Numbered from the stretch's first letter, positions 16,750 to 25,831 are shown. The stretch is DNA of 64,000 bases from Taibaiella helva (GCF_003545695.1 NZ_QUZZ01000002.1:496001-560000), one strand, 5' to 3'. Notes: generated by a model not told the origin, from the letters alone. A program made the numbers and translations.

Positions 16750-17802
16750 TTATAGGTTGAGAAACCAGTTTTGAATTAGTTTGTAGGCTTGCGCATTGTG
16801 CCGTATTCCATTGTGCGATGCTCCTTGAATAATGTACACTTTACCCTTGCTGTTGTCTATAACAGCTTTTTTTAATTTGTCAGCAGCAAACACCTCATCA
16901 TGATCGCCTATCAAAACAAGCATGGGTACTTTGACAGATTTCAAGCCGTCTGTATAATTATCCGGGGCCATGCTTATATTTGCCCGGTATGAATATTGCC
17001 TCAGCGGCATCGTTTCCGGCAGGTTGAAAAACAATACCGGTAAGCTATCCTGTTCATGATGATTAATTTCATTCAACATTTTTAAGCCGATGATCCGTGT
17101 AAAATGAATTTTCATGAATGGTTCTGTACTATCACTCCCGGCAGCCTGAACCTTGCGAATGGCGGGCGAATTGTGACCAATTAATGGCGCAAAAAGCAGG
17201 AAGCCATCAATTTTCTGTTGGTGATTGGCCATTGCATATCTTAAAGTTACGCCACCGCCCATTGAGTGTGCCGCAATAAATATTTTACCATTTGGTTTCC
17301 CCTTTTTGACGGTTTCAATAATATCTGATAAATCATCTGCGTACTGATTTATATAATCAACATCCCCTGCCTTGCCTTCCGACTGTCCATGCCCTCTGAA
17401 ATCAATAGCAAAGATCTCTGCTTGCGTTGCTTCCTGTAAAAGTCCGGCTGCTTTATTCTGCAACCAGGCCGTACTCCCCACTCCATGAAGCAGCAGAATA
17501 GTGTTTTGTGATGCCTTTGGAAACTTGTATGAGAATATTTTTTTATTGTCCCTTGTTATAAAGAAGTGATCTTCTGTTTTATAATCCTGTTCAAAACCGA
17601 GGTCTGTAAGTACTGTCGGGTCAATAGCTGCCTGTTTTACCGGTTTAAAGGTTGGGGCGGGCATGTTGATCAGCCGGGCAGCTTCAGTTAGCAGGCTGTC
17701 TTTATTTCCGTTGAAATATTGTTGCAGTATACTTTGCCCCTCCACTTTTCCTGCAAGTGTTAAGCTGATCATGAATGCCAGGAGGATTATTATTTTTCTC
17801 AT
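16750..17802 (-). CDS. Exported alpha/beta hydrolase
   Basis: The 350-residue protein has a signal peptide (MRKIIILLAFMISLTLAGKVEG) and an alpha/beta hydrolase fold: HGVGSTAWLQNKAA (oxyanion region), nucleophile elbow AHSMGGG, acid near IGDHDEVF and His in GASHNGIRHN. It resembles the monoglyceride-lipase/lysophospholipase (Hydrolase_4) group. The substrate is unknown. As first gene of the operon with the ECF sigma factor it may act on the envelope signal or substrate; this is inference. Confidence 0.85.
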   Translation of the reverse strand: MRKIIILLAFMISLTLAGKVEGQSILQQYFNGNKDSLLTEAARLINMPAPTFKPVKQAAIDPTVLTDLGFEQDYKTEDHFFITRDNKKIFSYKFPKASQNTILLLHGVGSTAWLQNKAAGLLQEATQAEIFAIDFRGHGQSEGKAGDVDYINQYADDLSDIIETVKKGKPNGKIFIAAHSMGGGVTLRYAMANHQQKIDGFLLFAPLIGHNSPAIRKVQAAGSDSTEPFMKIHFTRIIGLKMLNEINHHEQDSLPVLFFNLPETMPLRQYSYRANISMAPDNYTDGLKSVKVPMLVLIGDHDEVFAADKLKKAVIDNSKGKVYIIQGASHNGIRHNAQAYKLIQNWFLNL

Positions 17803-17958
17803 TGTCGAATAATTAAATATTTTGCATGTTTTCTAATTATTCGCAAAGGGGAAAGAAATATCACACATAAATAAAAAAATACTTCATAAAGTCAGCTGGA
17901 GTTCAGGAAAAGGTGAGGGTAAAACTGTTAAGACTAATGATTCATCAAGTTTGCCAAG

Positions 17959-18039
17959 TGGAAAATCCGATGAACTTGACCCCATTTTGCCGGTGGATAG
18001 TCAGCCGGCTAAATGGGTACATCAGCGCCGGATTTTCCA
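17959..18039 (-). mobile_element. 81-bp palindromic element, copy 2 (inverted relative to copy 1)
   Basis: The reverse complement matches 15371-15451 at 79 of 81 positions. In this copy the terminal inverted repeat extends to 15 bp (CAAGTGGAAAATCCG and its complement). Together the copies form a long inverted repeat around the 2.5-kb sigma-factor operon. Confidence 0.75.
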
Positions 18040-18079
18040 CTTGTGCTTTGTCATGCTATTTTCTACCGGTTTCCCAGTA

Positions 18080-18110
18080 TTGTTTTTGTACGGTACCTGG
18101 ATTAAATTTG
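18080..18110 (+). promoter_or_regulatory. Possible promoter TTG-N20-TAAATTTG
   Basis: TTG at 18080-18082 and TAAATTTG at 18103-18110 match the Bacteroidota pattern, but the leader to the ATG at 18271 would be about 150 nt. Confidence 0.45.
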
Positions 18111-18270
18111 CGCAGGCGAGCGACGGAATAGCAGACCAGGCAGTCTATCCTGAAATTGCTTGCATCCTGGTGGGAGAGCATTGGTCCACTAGACTAAAAA
18201 TGTTGCCAGATCTTCGCGGCTAATACTCTGGTCGATTTAGCTTAACTGTATTCCAGTAAATCGAAAACTC

Positions 18271-18753
18271 ATGAATCACGTTTATATCCTCTGTTTTATT
18301 CTTTGTCTTTTTTCAGGAACATCCATTTTTGCGCAGGAAGCAAAAGTCGATAAGAAAACGAAAGAAGCCCTGGCTCAGCGTTATGCAGAAGATAAGTATT
18401 ATGCCGAGTTTAAAAGAGGTATTTATAACCGGGAGGCATGGAAAGCTTCCTGGGTGGGGGTAAAGCTTTCTGAGCTATATAAGAGCTGGGGTGTGCCAAC
18501 AAGAACTGCTACGGACGAAACCGGTGGGCAGGTTGTGGTGTACGAAAATGTAACCAATACGTCCGGCGGCAGCTATACGCCGGGATATATTGAAACGGCT
18601 ACAAATGGTTTTGGACAAACGGTAATAACGGGGCAGAGAGCAGCGGAAGATACAAGATGGAGCAGCCGGTATGTTACCATAACAACAGTTTATGCCGATA
18701 AAAAAGGAGTGATCACAAAAGTGGATTTCAAAAGCAGCTACAGTCGTAATTAA
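18271..18753 (+). CDS. Exported protein of unknown function
   Basis: The 160-residue protein has a signal peptide (MNHVYILCFILCLFSGTSIFAQ). The mature part includes WVGVKLSELYKSWGVPTRTA, similar in style to small SmpA/OmlA-like modules that begin with a K-x-x-L-x-x-x-WG-P-T motif, and a Gly/Thr-rich middle. It likely forms an operon with the next gene (16-bp gap). The SmpA resemblance is weak and I give no function. Confidence 0.65.
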   Translation: MNHVYILCFILCLFSGTSIFAQEAKVDKKTKEALAQRYAEDKYYAEFKRGIYNREAWKASWVGVKLSELYKSWGVPTRTATDETGGQVVVYENVTNTSGGSYTPGYIETATNGFGQTVITGQRAAEDTRWSSRYVTITTVYADKKGVITKVDFKSSYSRN

Positions 18754-18769
18754 TAAATTGACCATTATT

Positions 18770-19486
18770 ATGAAAAATATTAAAGCCGCACTGGTCTTTG
18801 CTTTTATACTTTCTTCATTTGGTGCCAAAGCACAGGGAAAATATTTTGAAGTGATCACGGAGAAAAATGAAATTACAGGTGGGTGCGTTGGGAAAGTGCG
18901 GCCATTATATGATCCTGAATATGTAAAGCTGGCCTATCCTGGCAAAACAAAAGAACAGCTTTACGATGCTGTAGTAAACTATGTAAAAAGCCATAGTGGA
19001 CTTAAGCTGGATTATACCAATGATGTAAAGAAGACCTTCTTGGCTTACAGAGATTTTGCAACGATCGGCGATAAAAAGAAATGTGGCGCTGATCTTGTTT
19101 CGCTAACTTATATTGGCGTGGTCACGGATCTAAAAGACACGCTGCTTGTGAGCTATAGCCGCGCTTCCAAGATTTTTTCAACTATTTTTGACGCCAAGCT
19201 TGTTATAAGCCCTGGCAATGATGTGGTTTCAGAAGGGGATGTGCCCTTTAATGAGTTTCAATTTGTTCTACCCGCTGCCGGAAGAACGCAAAGCAGCATA
19301 GCGCCCAACGGCGGGCTTATAGGTATAGCTACTTCCCGGAAGATCAACTATAAATTAGCATATCCTGAGAGCGTGTTTGATGCCAACGGCAAAATATTAA
19401 ACCCCGGCAATAAAAAAATAATTGAGGACTTCTTTGATGGCTATGTCACTGATTTAAAAAACTATCTGGATAAGCATCTAAAATAG
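18770..19486 (+). CDS. Exported protein of unknown function
   Basis: The ATG at 18770 starts a signal peptide (MKNIKAALVFAFILSSFGAKAQ); an in-frame TTG at 18758 is less likely. The 238-residue protein has DUF4468-like spacing: a GC-containing start, a soluble domain of about 150 residues, then a conserved-looking C-terminal piece (KKIIEDFFDGYVTDLKNYLD). I do not recognise a function. It is followed by the 55-bp perfect palindrome. Confidence 0.65.
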   Translation: MKNIKAALVFAFILSSFGAKAQGKYFEVITEKNEITGGCVGKVRPLYDPEYVKLAYPGKTKEQLYDAVVNYVKSHSGLKLDYTNDVKKTFLAYRDFATIGDKKKCGADLVSLTYIGVVTDLKDTLLVSYSRASKIFSTIFDAKLVISPGNDVVSEGDVPFNEFQFVLPAAGRTQSSIAPNGGLIGIATSRKINYKLAYPESVFDANGKILNPGNKKIIEDFFDGYVTDLKNYLDKHLK

Positions 19487-19505
19487 TTCGGCCTTCATGC
19501 TATAT

Positions 19506-19560
19506 GCGAAATGCACTGACCCCAATAAATTAGACACTTATTGGGGTCAGTGCATTTCGC
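19506..19560. repeat. 55-bp perfect palindrome (23-bp arms, 9-bp loop)
   Basis: The arms 19506-19528 and 19538-19560 are exact inverted repeats, starting GCGAAATGCACTGACCCC, with loop ATTAGACAC. No T run follows on either strand, so it is not a normal terminator. The ACTGACCCC...AGACAC parts resemble insertion-sequence ends (IS3-like, from memory), suggesting a miniature element or two abutted ends. Confidence 0.7.
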
Positions 19561-19783
19561 AGGCATCTTTGTTGTGTATTCGTTGGTAGGGCGCGCGCGT
19601 GCCAGCAGGAGCAAAAAATAGCCGGACATGTCTGACCGCAAAGTCCTCGTCAATTAAAGGGATGCTAGCTTAAAGCATTTGTTGATAAAACAATACCTAT
19701 TAATCCTGTGCCGTCTTCCAGCGGACGCGGGCGCTCAGCCGTTTCAGCCGGGAACGGCAGTTACGATAAGTATAAGGGGATGT

Positions 19784-20425
19784 CTATTTTACCAATCCAA
19801 GCTTCAGGGCTACTTTAACCAGGCCGACGGTATTTTTTACATCCAGCTTCTGGAGCAGGCTGTACCTGTGGTTCTCCACGGTACGGAAACTGATGTAGAG
19901 CTTCTCTGAGATCTCCCTTGTCGTATTTTCTTCTGCGATCAGTTTCAATATCTGCATTTCCCGCTTGGTAATCTCAGGTACCACATCGTCCTTATCCCGA
20001 CCAGGATGCAGCACATGGGCAAGTATCTTCTCTTTCAGGGAAGGGTCGATGAACTCCTTTCCTGTATACACGGTTTCAATGGCTGCTATCAGGTTCTGGC
20101 GATCCGTATCTTTAAGCAGGTAACCGGAGCAGCCCCTGCGCATCATGCTCGATACCATGGCCGGCGCGTCCAGGCTGGTAAGCACCACGATCTTAACAGA
20201 AGGGTGCTGCTGCCTGATCACCGGCGCCAATGCTTTGCCAGACTGGCCGGGAATCAGTATATCCAGCAGCAGCACATCGGGACTAAAGACAGACAAGCCG
20301 TCCATGAGGGAAGCGGCCGAATGATAGACGCCCCTGACGACAATATTCCCATGTCCTTCCAGCATGGCGCTGACACCGCTGGTAGCAAGCGGATGGTCAT
20401 CTACTATAGAAACGGATATGGGCAT
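19784..20425 (-). CDS. LuxR/NarL-family response regulator
   Basis: The start at 20425 (MPISVSIVDDHPLATSG) gives 213 residues. The receiver has the DD pair near residue 10, the phospho-Asp in PDVLLLDILIPG and the Lys in LLKDTD. The C-terminal HTH reads ITKREMQILKLIAEE, followed by REISEKLYISFRTVENHR. It is 75 bp downstream of the histidine kinase gene on the same strand, so the two form a two-component pair. The longer open frame to 20482 is not supported by the domain start. Confidence 0.93.
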   Translation of the reverse strand: MPISVSIVDDHPLATSGVSAMLEGHGNIVVRGVYHSAASLMDGLSVFSPDVLLLDILIPGQSGKALAPVIRQQHPSVKIVVLTSLDAPAMVSSMMRRGCSGYLLKDTDRQNLIAAIETVYTGKEFIDPSLKEKILAHVLHPGRDKDDVVPEITKREMQILKLIAEENTTREISEKLYISFRTVENHRYSLLQKLDVKNTVGLVKVALKLGLVK

Positions 20426-20500
20426 CGGCGCGCTGCATTTATGTGCGCTAATATATAAACTTTTTGCATGACTGATGGTCATAAAATATCATAACCTTCG

Positions 20501-22507
20501 CTATGCCGCACCTGAATGATTCAGGAAGGGCCTTACATCGAATTCCAGGTAAACGGTAGTGCCCTGTCCCTGCTCGCTCTCGATGTCGAAAGTTCCCTGC
20601 AGGATCTTTACCCGGTTCCTGATGCTGCGGATACCATAGCCCTTGTTGTTTTCCGTATGGGGCATGCCCCGGCCGTTATCTTCCACTGTTATGGAGCAGA
20701 GGTTGTCGGCATATTGCAGCTGGACCAGCGAAGCGGTAGCCCCCGCGTGCTGGACGATATTCTGGACAAGCCCTTGTACGATCCTGTAAACAGCGGTTTC
20801 CGCCTGTATTACCAATTGAGGAAGCGGCGGTCCTATCTGCTGGAACTTGATATGCAGGCCCGAAGCTTGTTCCGTGGCCTTGCAGAAATAGAAGATCGCC
20901 TGTGCCAGACCGTCTTCCAGCAGTATTTCCGGCATAAGGTTATGCGCCGTATTCCTGAGCTCCCGGGTAGCTATATCCAACTGTCCGATGACATCCTGGT
21001 AATGGGCGTTTACTGCGGCTTCCGGGGAACCCGTAAGGTTCATTTTTACATTGGCCAGCCGGACCAGCACACCATCATGAAGATCGTAGGCTATCCTGCT
21101 CCGCTCTTTATCCGCGCCTTCGGCTTCTGCTTTCAGGCGCGCTATCTCCTGGTCCTGCAATAAGGAATGCATTTGCTGGTTTAAGAAGGACTTCTTGTGA
21201 CGATAGTTGCGGTAAGCGAGTATTAATATGATGCACAGCAAACCGGAAACCACACACATTGCAGCGATCCAGGATTGCTGTTTTTTCAGGGCAGTGTCCC
21301 GGAAGGATATTTCTGCCTGCTTCTGTATCATGTTTTTCTCATGTTCCAGCGCCTGGAAATTAAGCATGAAGTCCGCAACTACTTTCTTTTGTCCGTCATA
21401 CAGCAGTGTATGCTGGTCCATCCACTTTTGGTGGAACTCATATGCCTTTCGGTAATCTCCAAGGGCTGCGTACGTATCCGAGAACCCTTCATAAATTACT
21501 TCTAAAGTCTGATTTTCTTCACCATTAGTGAGCTTCAACGCTTGCTTCAGATGCAGGATCGATGTGGCGTAATCCTTTTTGAGAAAAGCCAGATAACCGG
21601 ATACTAATTCTGTCCTTATTATGGATATGCCCGGCTGCGTGACCGATTGCGCCAAATGGAAATAATATTCGGCACTGTCATATTGTCGATGAAAAATATA
21701 GCTCTCCGTTAAATTGAGCAATATGGTATAGGACAACAAGCTGTCATGTAGGTTTCTGGCAATCGCATAAGCATCCTTATAATAGCCGATCGCATCGTTG
21801 GAATCAAGCTTTACGTAAGTTCCCGCCTGGCATAGTATAACATTGAGCAGCATCGGCGAGTCAACAGGCTTTATTTTGAGGACGTATTCCCTGGCGATGG
21901 AAAGGTAGCTGTTGGCCATACTATCTTCCTTCAGCGCAGTCATTAGGACGCCCAGGTTCTGGTATAATACAGCAATGGTACGCGGATTATCCACCTTATT
22001 TTCCCGAACGGGCTGTATGGCCCGGAAATAGTACAATGCGGCTTTTGCAAAATCGTTTGAGCTGTAGCTCTTACGGGCTGCGAGCGTATTCTGCACACAG
22101 GTTAATTCACCATCTTTTAATTGCGCATTCAGCATAGAGATGGAATCAATATAGGGTTGGCAACCTGCCCGGTCGCCCTTTTGAAGCAGCTTGTTCCCTA
22201 TTACATACCATATAACCCCTGTTTCTTTTTTAAATCCTCTTTTCTTTGCCAGCACCAACGCCGTACGTGCTATTTTGATGGCGCTGTCGGGGGGAACTTC
22301 CCGTTTTCTGGCAATCTCTATATACCGGTTGACCAGTAAGCTGTCCCGTATCATTGGTGAGGCCGTGATAGCAGGTGAATGCTCCTGCCCGGTTAAACGC
22401 GGGGCTGCTATCAGTATCAGCCATAAAGCAAACTGAAGGGGAAGTATCTTTTTTATAAAACACTTCAGGTTATATGTCGCGGTCTTTTTCATGATGAGAA
22501 ATTTCAT
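20501..22507 (-). CDS. Sensor histidine kinase with TPR-rich periplasmic sensor
   Basis: The start at 22507 (MKFLIMKKTATYNLK) or 22492 precedes a signal or TM segment (FALWLILIAAPRLTG), giving about 668 residues. An exported TPR-type region spans about residues 60-400. A second TM helix (SWIAAMCVVSGLLCIILILA), a short coiled coil, a HisKA_3 helix with the His in IAYDLHDGV, and an HATPase_c domain (VEDNGRGM and GYGIRSIRNRVK) follow. It should phosphorylate the adjacent LuxR-type regulator. The open frame upstream to 22774 overlaps the divergent Crp gene and is not used. Confidence 0.92.
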   Translation of the reverse strand: MKFLIMKKTATYNLKCFIKKILPLQFALWLILIAAPRLTGQEHSPAITASPMIRDSLLVNRYIEIARKREVPPDSAIKIARTALVLAKKRGFKKETGVIWYVIGNKLLQKGDRAGCQPYIDSISMLNAQLKDGELTCVQNTLAARKSYSSNDFAKAALYYFRAIQPVRENKVDNPRTIAVLYQNLGVLMTALKEDSMANSYLSIAREYVLKIKPVDSPMLLNVILCQAGTYVKLDSNDAIGYYKDAYAIARNLHDSLLSYTILLNLTESYIFHRQYDSAEYYFHLAQSVTQPGISIIRTELVSGYLAFLKKDYATSILHLKQALKLTNGEENQTLEVIYEGFSDTYAALGDYRKAYEFHQKWMDQHTLLYDGQKKVVADFMLNFQALEHEKNMIQKQAEISFRDTALKKQQSWIAAMCVVSGLLCIILILAYRNYRHKKSFLNQQMHSLLQDQEIARLKAEAEGADKERSRIAYDLHDGVLVRLANVKMNLTGSPEAAVNAHYQDVIGQLDIATRELRNTAHNLMPEILLEDGLAQAIFYFCKATEQASGLHIKFQQIGPPLPQLVIQAETAVYRIVQGLVQNIVQHAGATASLVQLQYADNLCSITVEDNGRGMPHTENNKGYGIRSIRNRVKILQGTFDIESEQGQGTTVYLEFDVRPFLNHSGAA

Positions 22508-22529
22508 GATGCAAAATTTGCAATTATCC

Positions 22530-22543
22530 CAGGAAATTTCCTG
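22530..22543. promoter_or_regulatory. 14-bp perfect palindrome in a divergent promoter region
   Basis: CAGGAAATTTCCTG lies between the kinase gene (minus) and the Crp/Fnr gene (plus). It is a candidate operator, but the binding protein is unknown. Confidence 0.4.
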
Positions 22544-22660
22544 AGTGAATTCTCTTATTTTTTGGAAAATGAGTGCGTGGTTTCTTTTACCCCGTAGCAT
22601 TATGAGCGACATTGCAGCATCCGCCGGATCGTGCCCGCCCGGAGCAGGCCCTCCGCACAA

Positions 22661-23236
22661 ATGAGCACTATGGAAAAACTGCGCAGCAACATAGAAGAGG
22701 TAACACCGGTAAGCGACGGGGAAATGGCATTCATCCACTCCTTCTTCTCCCTGAAAAAAGTACGGCGCTACCAATACCTGGTGCAGGAGGGTGACGATGT
22801 GCCATATGAATACCTGGCACTATCCGGTATTTACCGGGTGTATTATCTCGCTGATGATGGTAAAGAGCATATCGTAAAGTTTGCAGAGGAAAACTGCTGG
22901 ATGTCGGACTATAAAGCGTTCTTCAAACATGACCGTGCAAGTATGTTTATCGAATGCATGGAAGCAGGCGAAGTGCTGTGCCTTACGCTTTACGGGAGGG
23001 AACAATTATCGGCTGAGCTGCACAAGATGGAGCACTTTTTCAAAGTCCGGCTCACCAATGAGTATGTTGCCCTGGAAGAACGGGTAAAGCAATTGCTTTC
23101 CAATACTGCGCGCCAGCGTTATGAAGCCTTCCTGAAATCCCATCCCGGCCTTTTGCAGCGTATTCCTAAAAAGGTGGTTGCAGCTTACCTGGGCGTATGC
23201 CGGGAAACATTGAGCAGGCTTTACTTAAGCTGCTAG
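22661..23236 (+). CDS. Crp/Fnr-family transcriptional regulator
   Basis: The start at 22661 (MSTMEKLRSNIEEV) gives 191 residues. The N-terminal cyclic-nucleotide-binding-like beta barrel covers about residues 20-110 (LVQEGDDVPYEYLALSGIYR). The C-terminal winged helix includes RYEAFLKSHPGLLQRIPKKV and YLGVCRETLSRL. No Cys cluster of the FNR type is present. It leads a run of small redox or detoxification genes and may control them. Confidence 0.9.
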   Translation: MSTMEKLRSNIEEVTPVSDGEMAFIHSFFSLKKVRRYQYLVQEGDDVPYEYLALSGIYRVYYLADDGKEHIVKFAEENCWMSDYKAFFKHDRASMFIECMEAGEVLCLTLYGREQLSAELHKMEHFFKVRLTNEYVALEERVKQLLSNTARQRYEAFLKSHPGLLQRIPKKVVAAYLGVCRETLSRLYLSC

Positions 23237-23575
23237 GTCGTGTACCCGCCGATCGTTTAGGTCCTGATGCTATCACGTAATGACATGTATGCCTCCCGAC
23301 TTACTACAGGCCTGCATTTGCCTTATCCATTAAACGCAGCCGGGTTGTGACATTTATCACACCACATTAGTGACAAAAGTCCTTGCGCTCCGGTACGCGG
23401 CTGTTGGAATTTTGCGGTATCCAACAGGCGCAATATGCGGCAAGCGGTCGCCATTATTTTTTGATGCATTTGTACCTGGTGTAACCTCCTTTGCAGCTTG
23501 CATTGGAAAAGCAAACAAGATCAGCAAAAGCTTTCTGCAAATAATCATTATTCATTAATGTTCAAACTACATATC
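23237..23575. other. Intergenic stretch without a recognisable gene
   Basis: About 340 bp between the Crp gene and the 2TM gene. I see only short frames with no domain and no clear -7 box. Regulatory sites for the downstream cluster would be expected here. Confidence 0.5.
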
Positions 23576-23809
23576 ATGACAGCATCCGCAGGATACAATG
23601 CTACCAGCATCCAACCCCAAAAGGGTTTCAGGATCCATCTTATCGTTTTCCTCTTGTCTACGCCGGCTATCTGGCTGGTGTGGTACCTCACGGACAGGAC
23701 CTATCCCTGGCCCTTATGGTCAACACCGGCATGGGCGGTAGGCGTACTGTTCCACTACCTCGGCGTGTATGTTTTCAAAAAATCAAAAACACATAACATT
23801 AAAGCATGA
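23576..23809 (+). CDS. 2TM-domain small membrane protein
   Basis: The 77-residue protein (start MTASAGYNATS) has two membrane helices (FRIHLIVFLLSTPAIWLVWYL; WAVGVLFHYLGVYVF) separated by a Trp/Pro-rich turn (PWPLWSTPAW). This is the pattern of the 2TM domain family often linked to Bacteroidota regulators. An alternative ATG is at 23558. The stop overlaps the next gene by 4 bp, so the two are translationally coupled. Confidence 0.75.
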   Translation: MTASAGYNATSIQPQKGFRIHLIVFLLSTPAIWLVWYLTDRTYPWPLWSTPAWAVGVLFHYLGVYVFKKSKTHNIKA

Positions 23810-24366
23810 GCCAGCAGCAAAAAACATTCAGGCGTATTGTGACAGGACACGACGCCGATAACAAATCCGTCATTGTTTCCGATGCCGCACCCAGCCATGT
23901 GCAATTGGTGGGCGGCTCAGGCGGGCCTACTTTTTTTGAAGTATGGCATACCCTGGAAGCCCCTGCTTTAATCCATGCTCAACCCGGTGAAACCGATGAG
24001 CCCGGGCTTGTATTGCCACCACCGGAAAATGGTACCCGGATCAGGGTGATTGCATTCCCGCCGGAAGGCGACGCCATCAGGAACCTGACAGGCGCAGAAG
24101 CGGCAGCTAAGTTCAGATCGATGGGTGATGAGAACGCTTCTACAGCACAGCCGGGAGCGCCACACCCCCTGATGCACAAGACCAGGACAGTTGACTATGG
24201 CATCGTGCTGGAAGGGGAGATCACCATGATACTCGACCGCGGAGAAACAACCCTGAAGGCCGGGGATATTGTGATCCAGAATGGTACCAGCCATGCCTGG
24301 GCCAACCGCTCCGGAGCTACCTGCAGGATGGCATTTGTATTGATCGACGGAGCCTTTACCAACTAA
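23806..24366 (+). CDS. Cupin-domain protein
   Basis: The 186-residue protein carries one cupin barrel at about residues 115-180: HKTRTVDYGIVLEGEITMIL, then LKAGDIVIQNGTSHAWAN. The usual first motif His pair is reduced, but E135-like and His in SHAW are present. The N-terminal part is a partial second barrel (GGPTFFEVWHT). Cupins of this layout act on small polar or aromatic acids. The neighbours (CMD-like protein, hydrolases) fit detoxification of organic compounds; the substrate is unknown. Confidence 0.85.
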   Translation: MSQQQKTFRRIVTGHDADNKSVIVSDAAPSHVQLVGGSGGPTFFEVWHTLEAPALIHAQPGETDEPGLVLPPPENGTRIRVIAFPPEGDAIRNLTGAEAAAKFRSMGDENASTAQPGAPHPLMHKTRTVDYGIVLEGEITMILDRGETTLKAGDIVIQNGTSHAWANRSGATCRMAFVLIDGAFTN

Positions 24367-24393
24367 TTCGGGGATACTATAAAAAAAGTGATC

Positions 24394-24969
24394 ATGCGCA
24401 TCAAACCTATACCGCCGGAGGCGCTTAGCCCTGAGGCCCGTTACGTGCACGAAGAGATCGTAAAACTTACAGGCCACAGCCAGGGGCAGGTCAATATGAT
24501 GGATAAGCAAGGGGCGCTGCTGGGACCATTCCCCGCTATGCTTCAATATCCTCAGTTCGGCGTGCCGGCGCTTACCTTTTTGCGTTCGCTCGACCACCAT
24601 GCCACCCTTCCGAAGGCGGTGCGCGAAGTCGCTATCCTTACCGTAGCGGGTATATTGGGTGCGCGTTTCGAGCTCTACGCCCATGAGATCATGGCCAGAG
24701 CATATGGCATTGCACAAAGCAGCATTGCGACCCTCGCCGCTGCAGGAAAGCCGGCTCATTTGAACGAGCCGGAAGCCATAGCACATGACATAGCCGCCGC
24801 TTTGGTGCGTGGGCGTATAGTGCCCGATGCGACCTACAACCTGGCTGCTGACCTGCTGGGCAAAGAAGGCGTCGCGGAGCTATACTTCCTGGTAGGCGGC
24901 TATTGCCTGATCGCCATGATCCTTAACGGATTCGACATACCCGCGCCCTGCAGCCCTTCCGGCTCATAA
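24394..24969 (+). CDS. Carboxymuconolactone decarboxylase-like (AhpD-fold) protein
   Basis: The start at ATG 24394 (MRIKPIPPEALSPEAR) gives 191 residues; a GTG at 24388 is two codons upstream. The all-helical CMD fold is indicated by LPKAVREVAILTVAGILGAR, followed by FELYAHEIMARAYG. The redox CxxC of AhpD is absent, so a peroxidase role is unlikely. It follows the cupin gene by 27 bp and is probably in the same transcript. Confidence 0.82.
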   Translation: MRIKPIPPEALSPEARYVHEEIVKLTGHSQGQVNMMDKQGALLGPFPAMLQYPQFGVPALTFLRSLDHHATLPKAVREVAILTVAGILGARFELYAHEIMARAYGIAQSSIATLAAAGKPAHLNEPEAIAHDIAAALVRGRIVPDATYNLAADLLGKEGVAELYFLVGGYCLIAMILNGFDIPAPCSPSGS

Positions 24970-25033
24970 GACGGCTGCAAGCACCTTGCCCCAATTTTTT
25001 AAAAAAGCATCGAACATTTTAAATATAAACAAG

Positions 25034-25831
25034 ATGAAAAAAGCAGCTTCAACATTGCTTACCGCGGCACTTGCTGCAACAACACTTCTTTCCTGCGCCA
25101 AGGACGATGACCGTAAACAAAACACCTATGTGCTGGTACATGGCGCCTGGCAGGCCCCTTACGTATGGGACGAAGTGCGGGATGACCTTAGCCGTAAAGG
25201 AAACAAAGTTGTTGTGGTAGAACTTCCCGGACATGGAAAAGATACTACCCCGACGTATACCCTCAGCCTCGATATATACAGGGATAAAGTCATAAAAGAG
25301 CTTTCGGCTGTAGAAGGGCCGGTGATACTGGTGGGGCACAGTATGGGCGGCATGGTGGTAACGGCCGTGGCGGAAACGGTCCCTGCCAGGATACGGAAGC
25401 TCGTTTATATCGGCGCGTTTGTGCCACAGTCGGGGCAGGCGCTTGCTGAGATCAGCGATCCCGATTCCCAGCTGGGCCCTTCTTTGATCCCCTCGCAGGA
25501 TCAGCTGACGATTGATGTTAAGAAGGAAGACCTGGCCAGCTTATTTATTGCCGACGGATCTGCGCAGGCAAAGCAGCTCGTTCTGGACAATTACCGGGCA
25601 GAGCCTGCGATCCCTTTTACCACTAAGGTCACCTTAACTGAAGCGCATTTCGGCACTGTTGATAAAGTATACATCAAGACCTTACAGGATAAGGTAATCA
25701 GTCCCGGCCTCCAGGATAAGATGATCACAGCGGCAGGCATCGGAACGATCTATACGGTTAACACGAGCCACTCGCCCTTCCTGTCTCAGCCGCACCAGGT
25801 AGCGGAGCTATTGCTGAAATCAGCCCAATAG
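25034..25831 (+). CDS. Lipoprotein alpha/beta hydrolase (esterase, salicylate-esterase-like)
   Basis: The start at 25034 gives 265 residues with lipoprotein signal (lipobox LLSC). The fold is shown by YVLVHGAWQAPYVWDEV, nucleophile elbow GHSMGGM, and the final His in NTSHSPFLSQP. It resembles the plant-type hydroxynitrile-lyase/methylesterase subgroup. It is likely exposed to the periplasm or surface. It is part of the Crp-led cluster. Confidence 0.88.
   Translation: MKKAASTLLTAALAATTLLSCAKDDDRKQNTYVLVHGAWQAPYVWDEVRDDLSRKGNKVVVVELPGHGKDTTPTYTLSLDIYRDKVIKELSAVEGPVILVGHSMGGMVVTAVAETVPARIRKLVYIGAFVPQSGQALAEISDPDSQLGPSLIPSQDQLTIDVKKEDLASLFIADGSAQAKQLVLDNYRAEPAIPFTTKVTLTEAHFGTVDKVYIKTLQDKVISPGLQDKMITAAGIGTIYTVNTSHSPFLSQPHQVAELLLKSAQ

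Noticed and set aside
14102-19700. Direct repeat of the tRNA-Glu 3' end as an island attachment site
   Set aside because: I looked for copies of CGATTCCCGT and GTACGTGGTA downstream and saw none.
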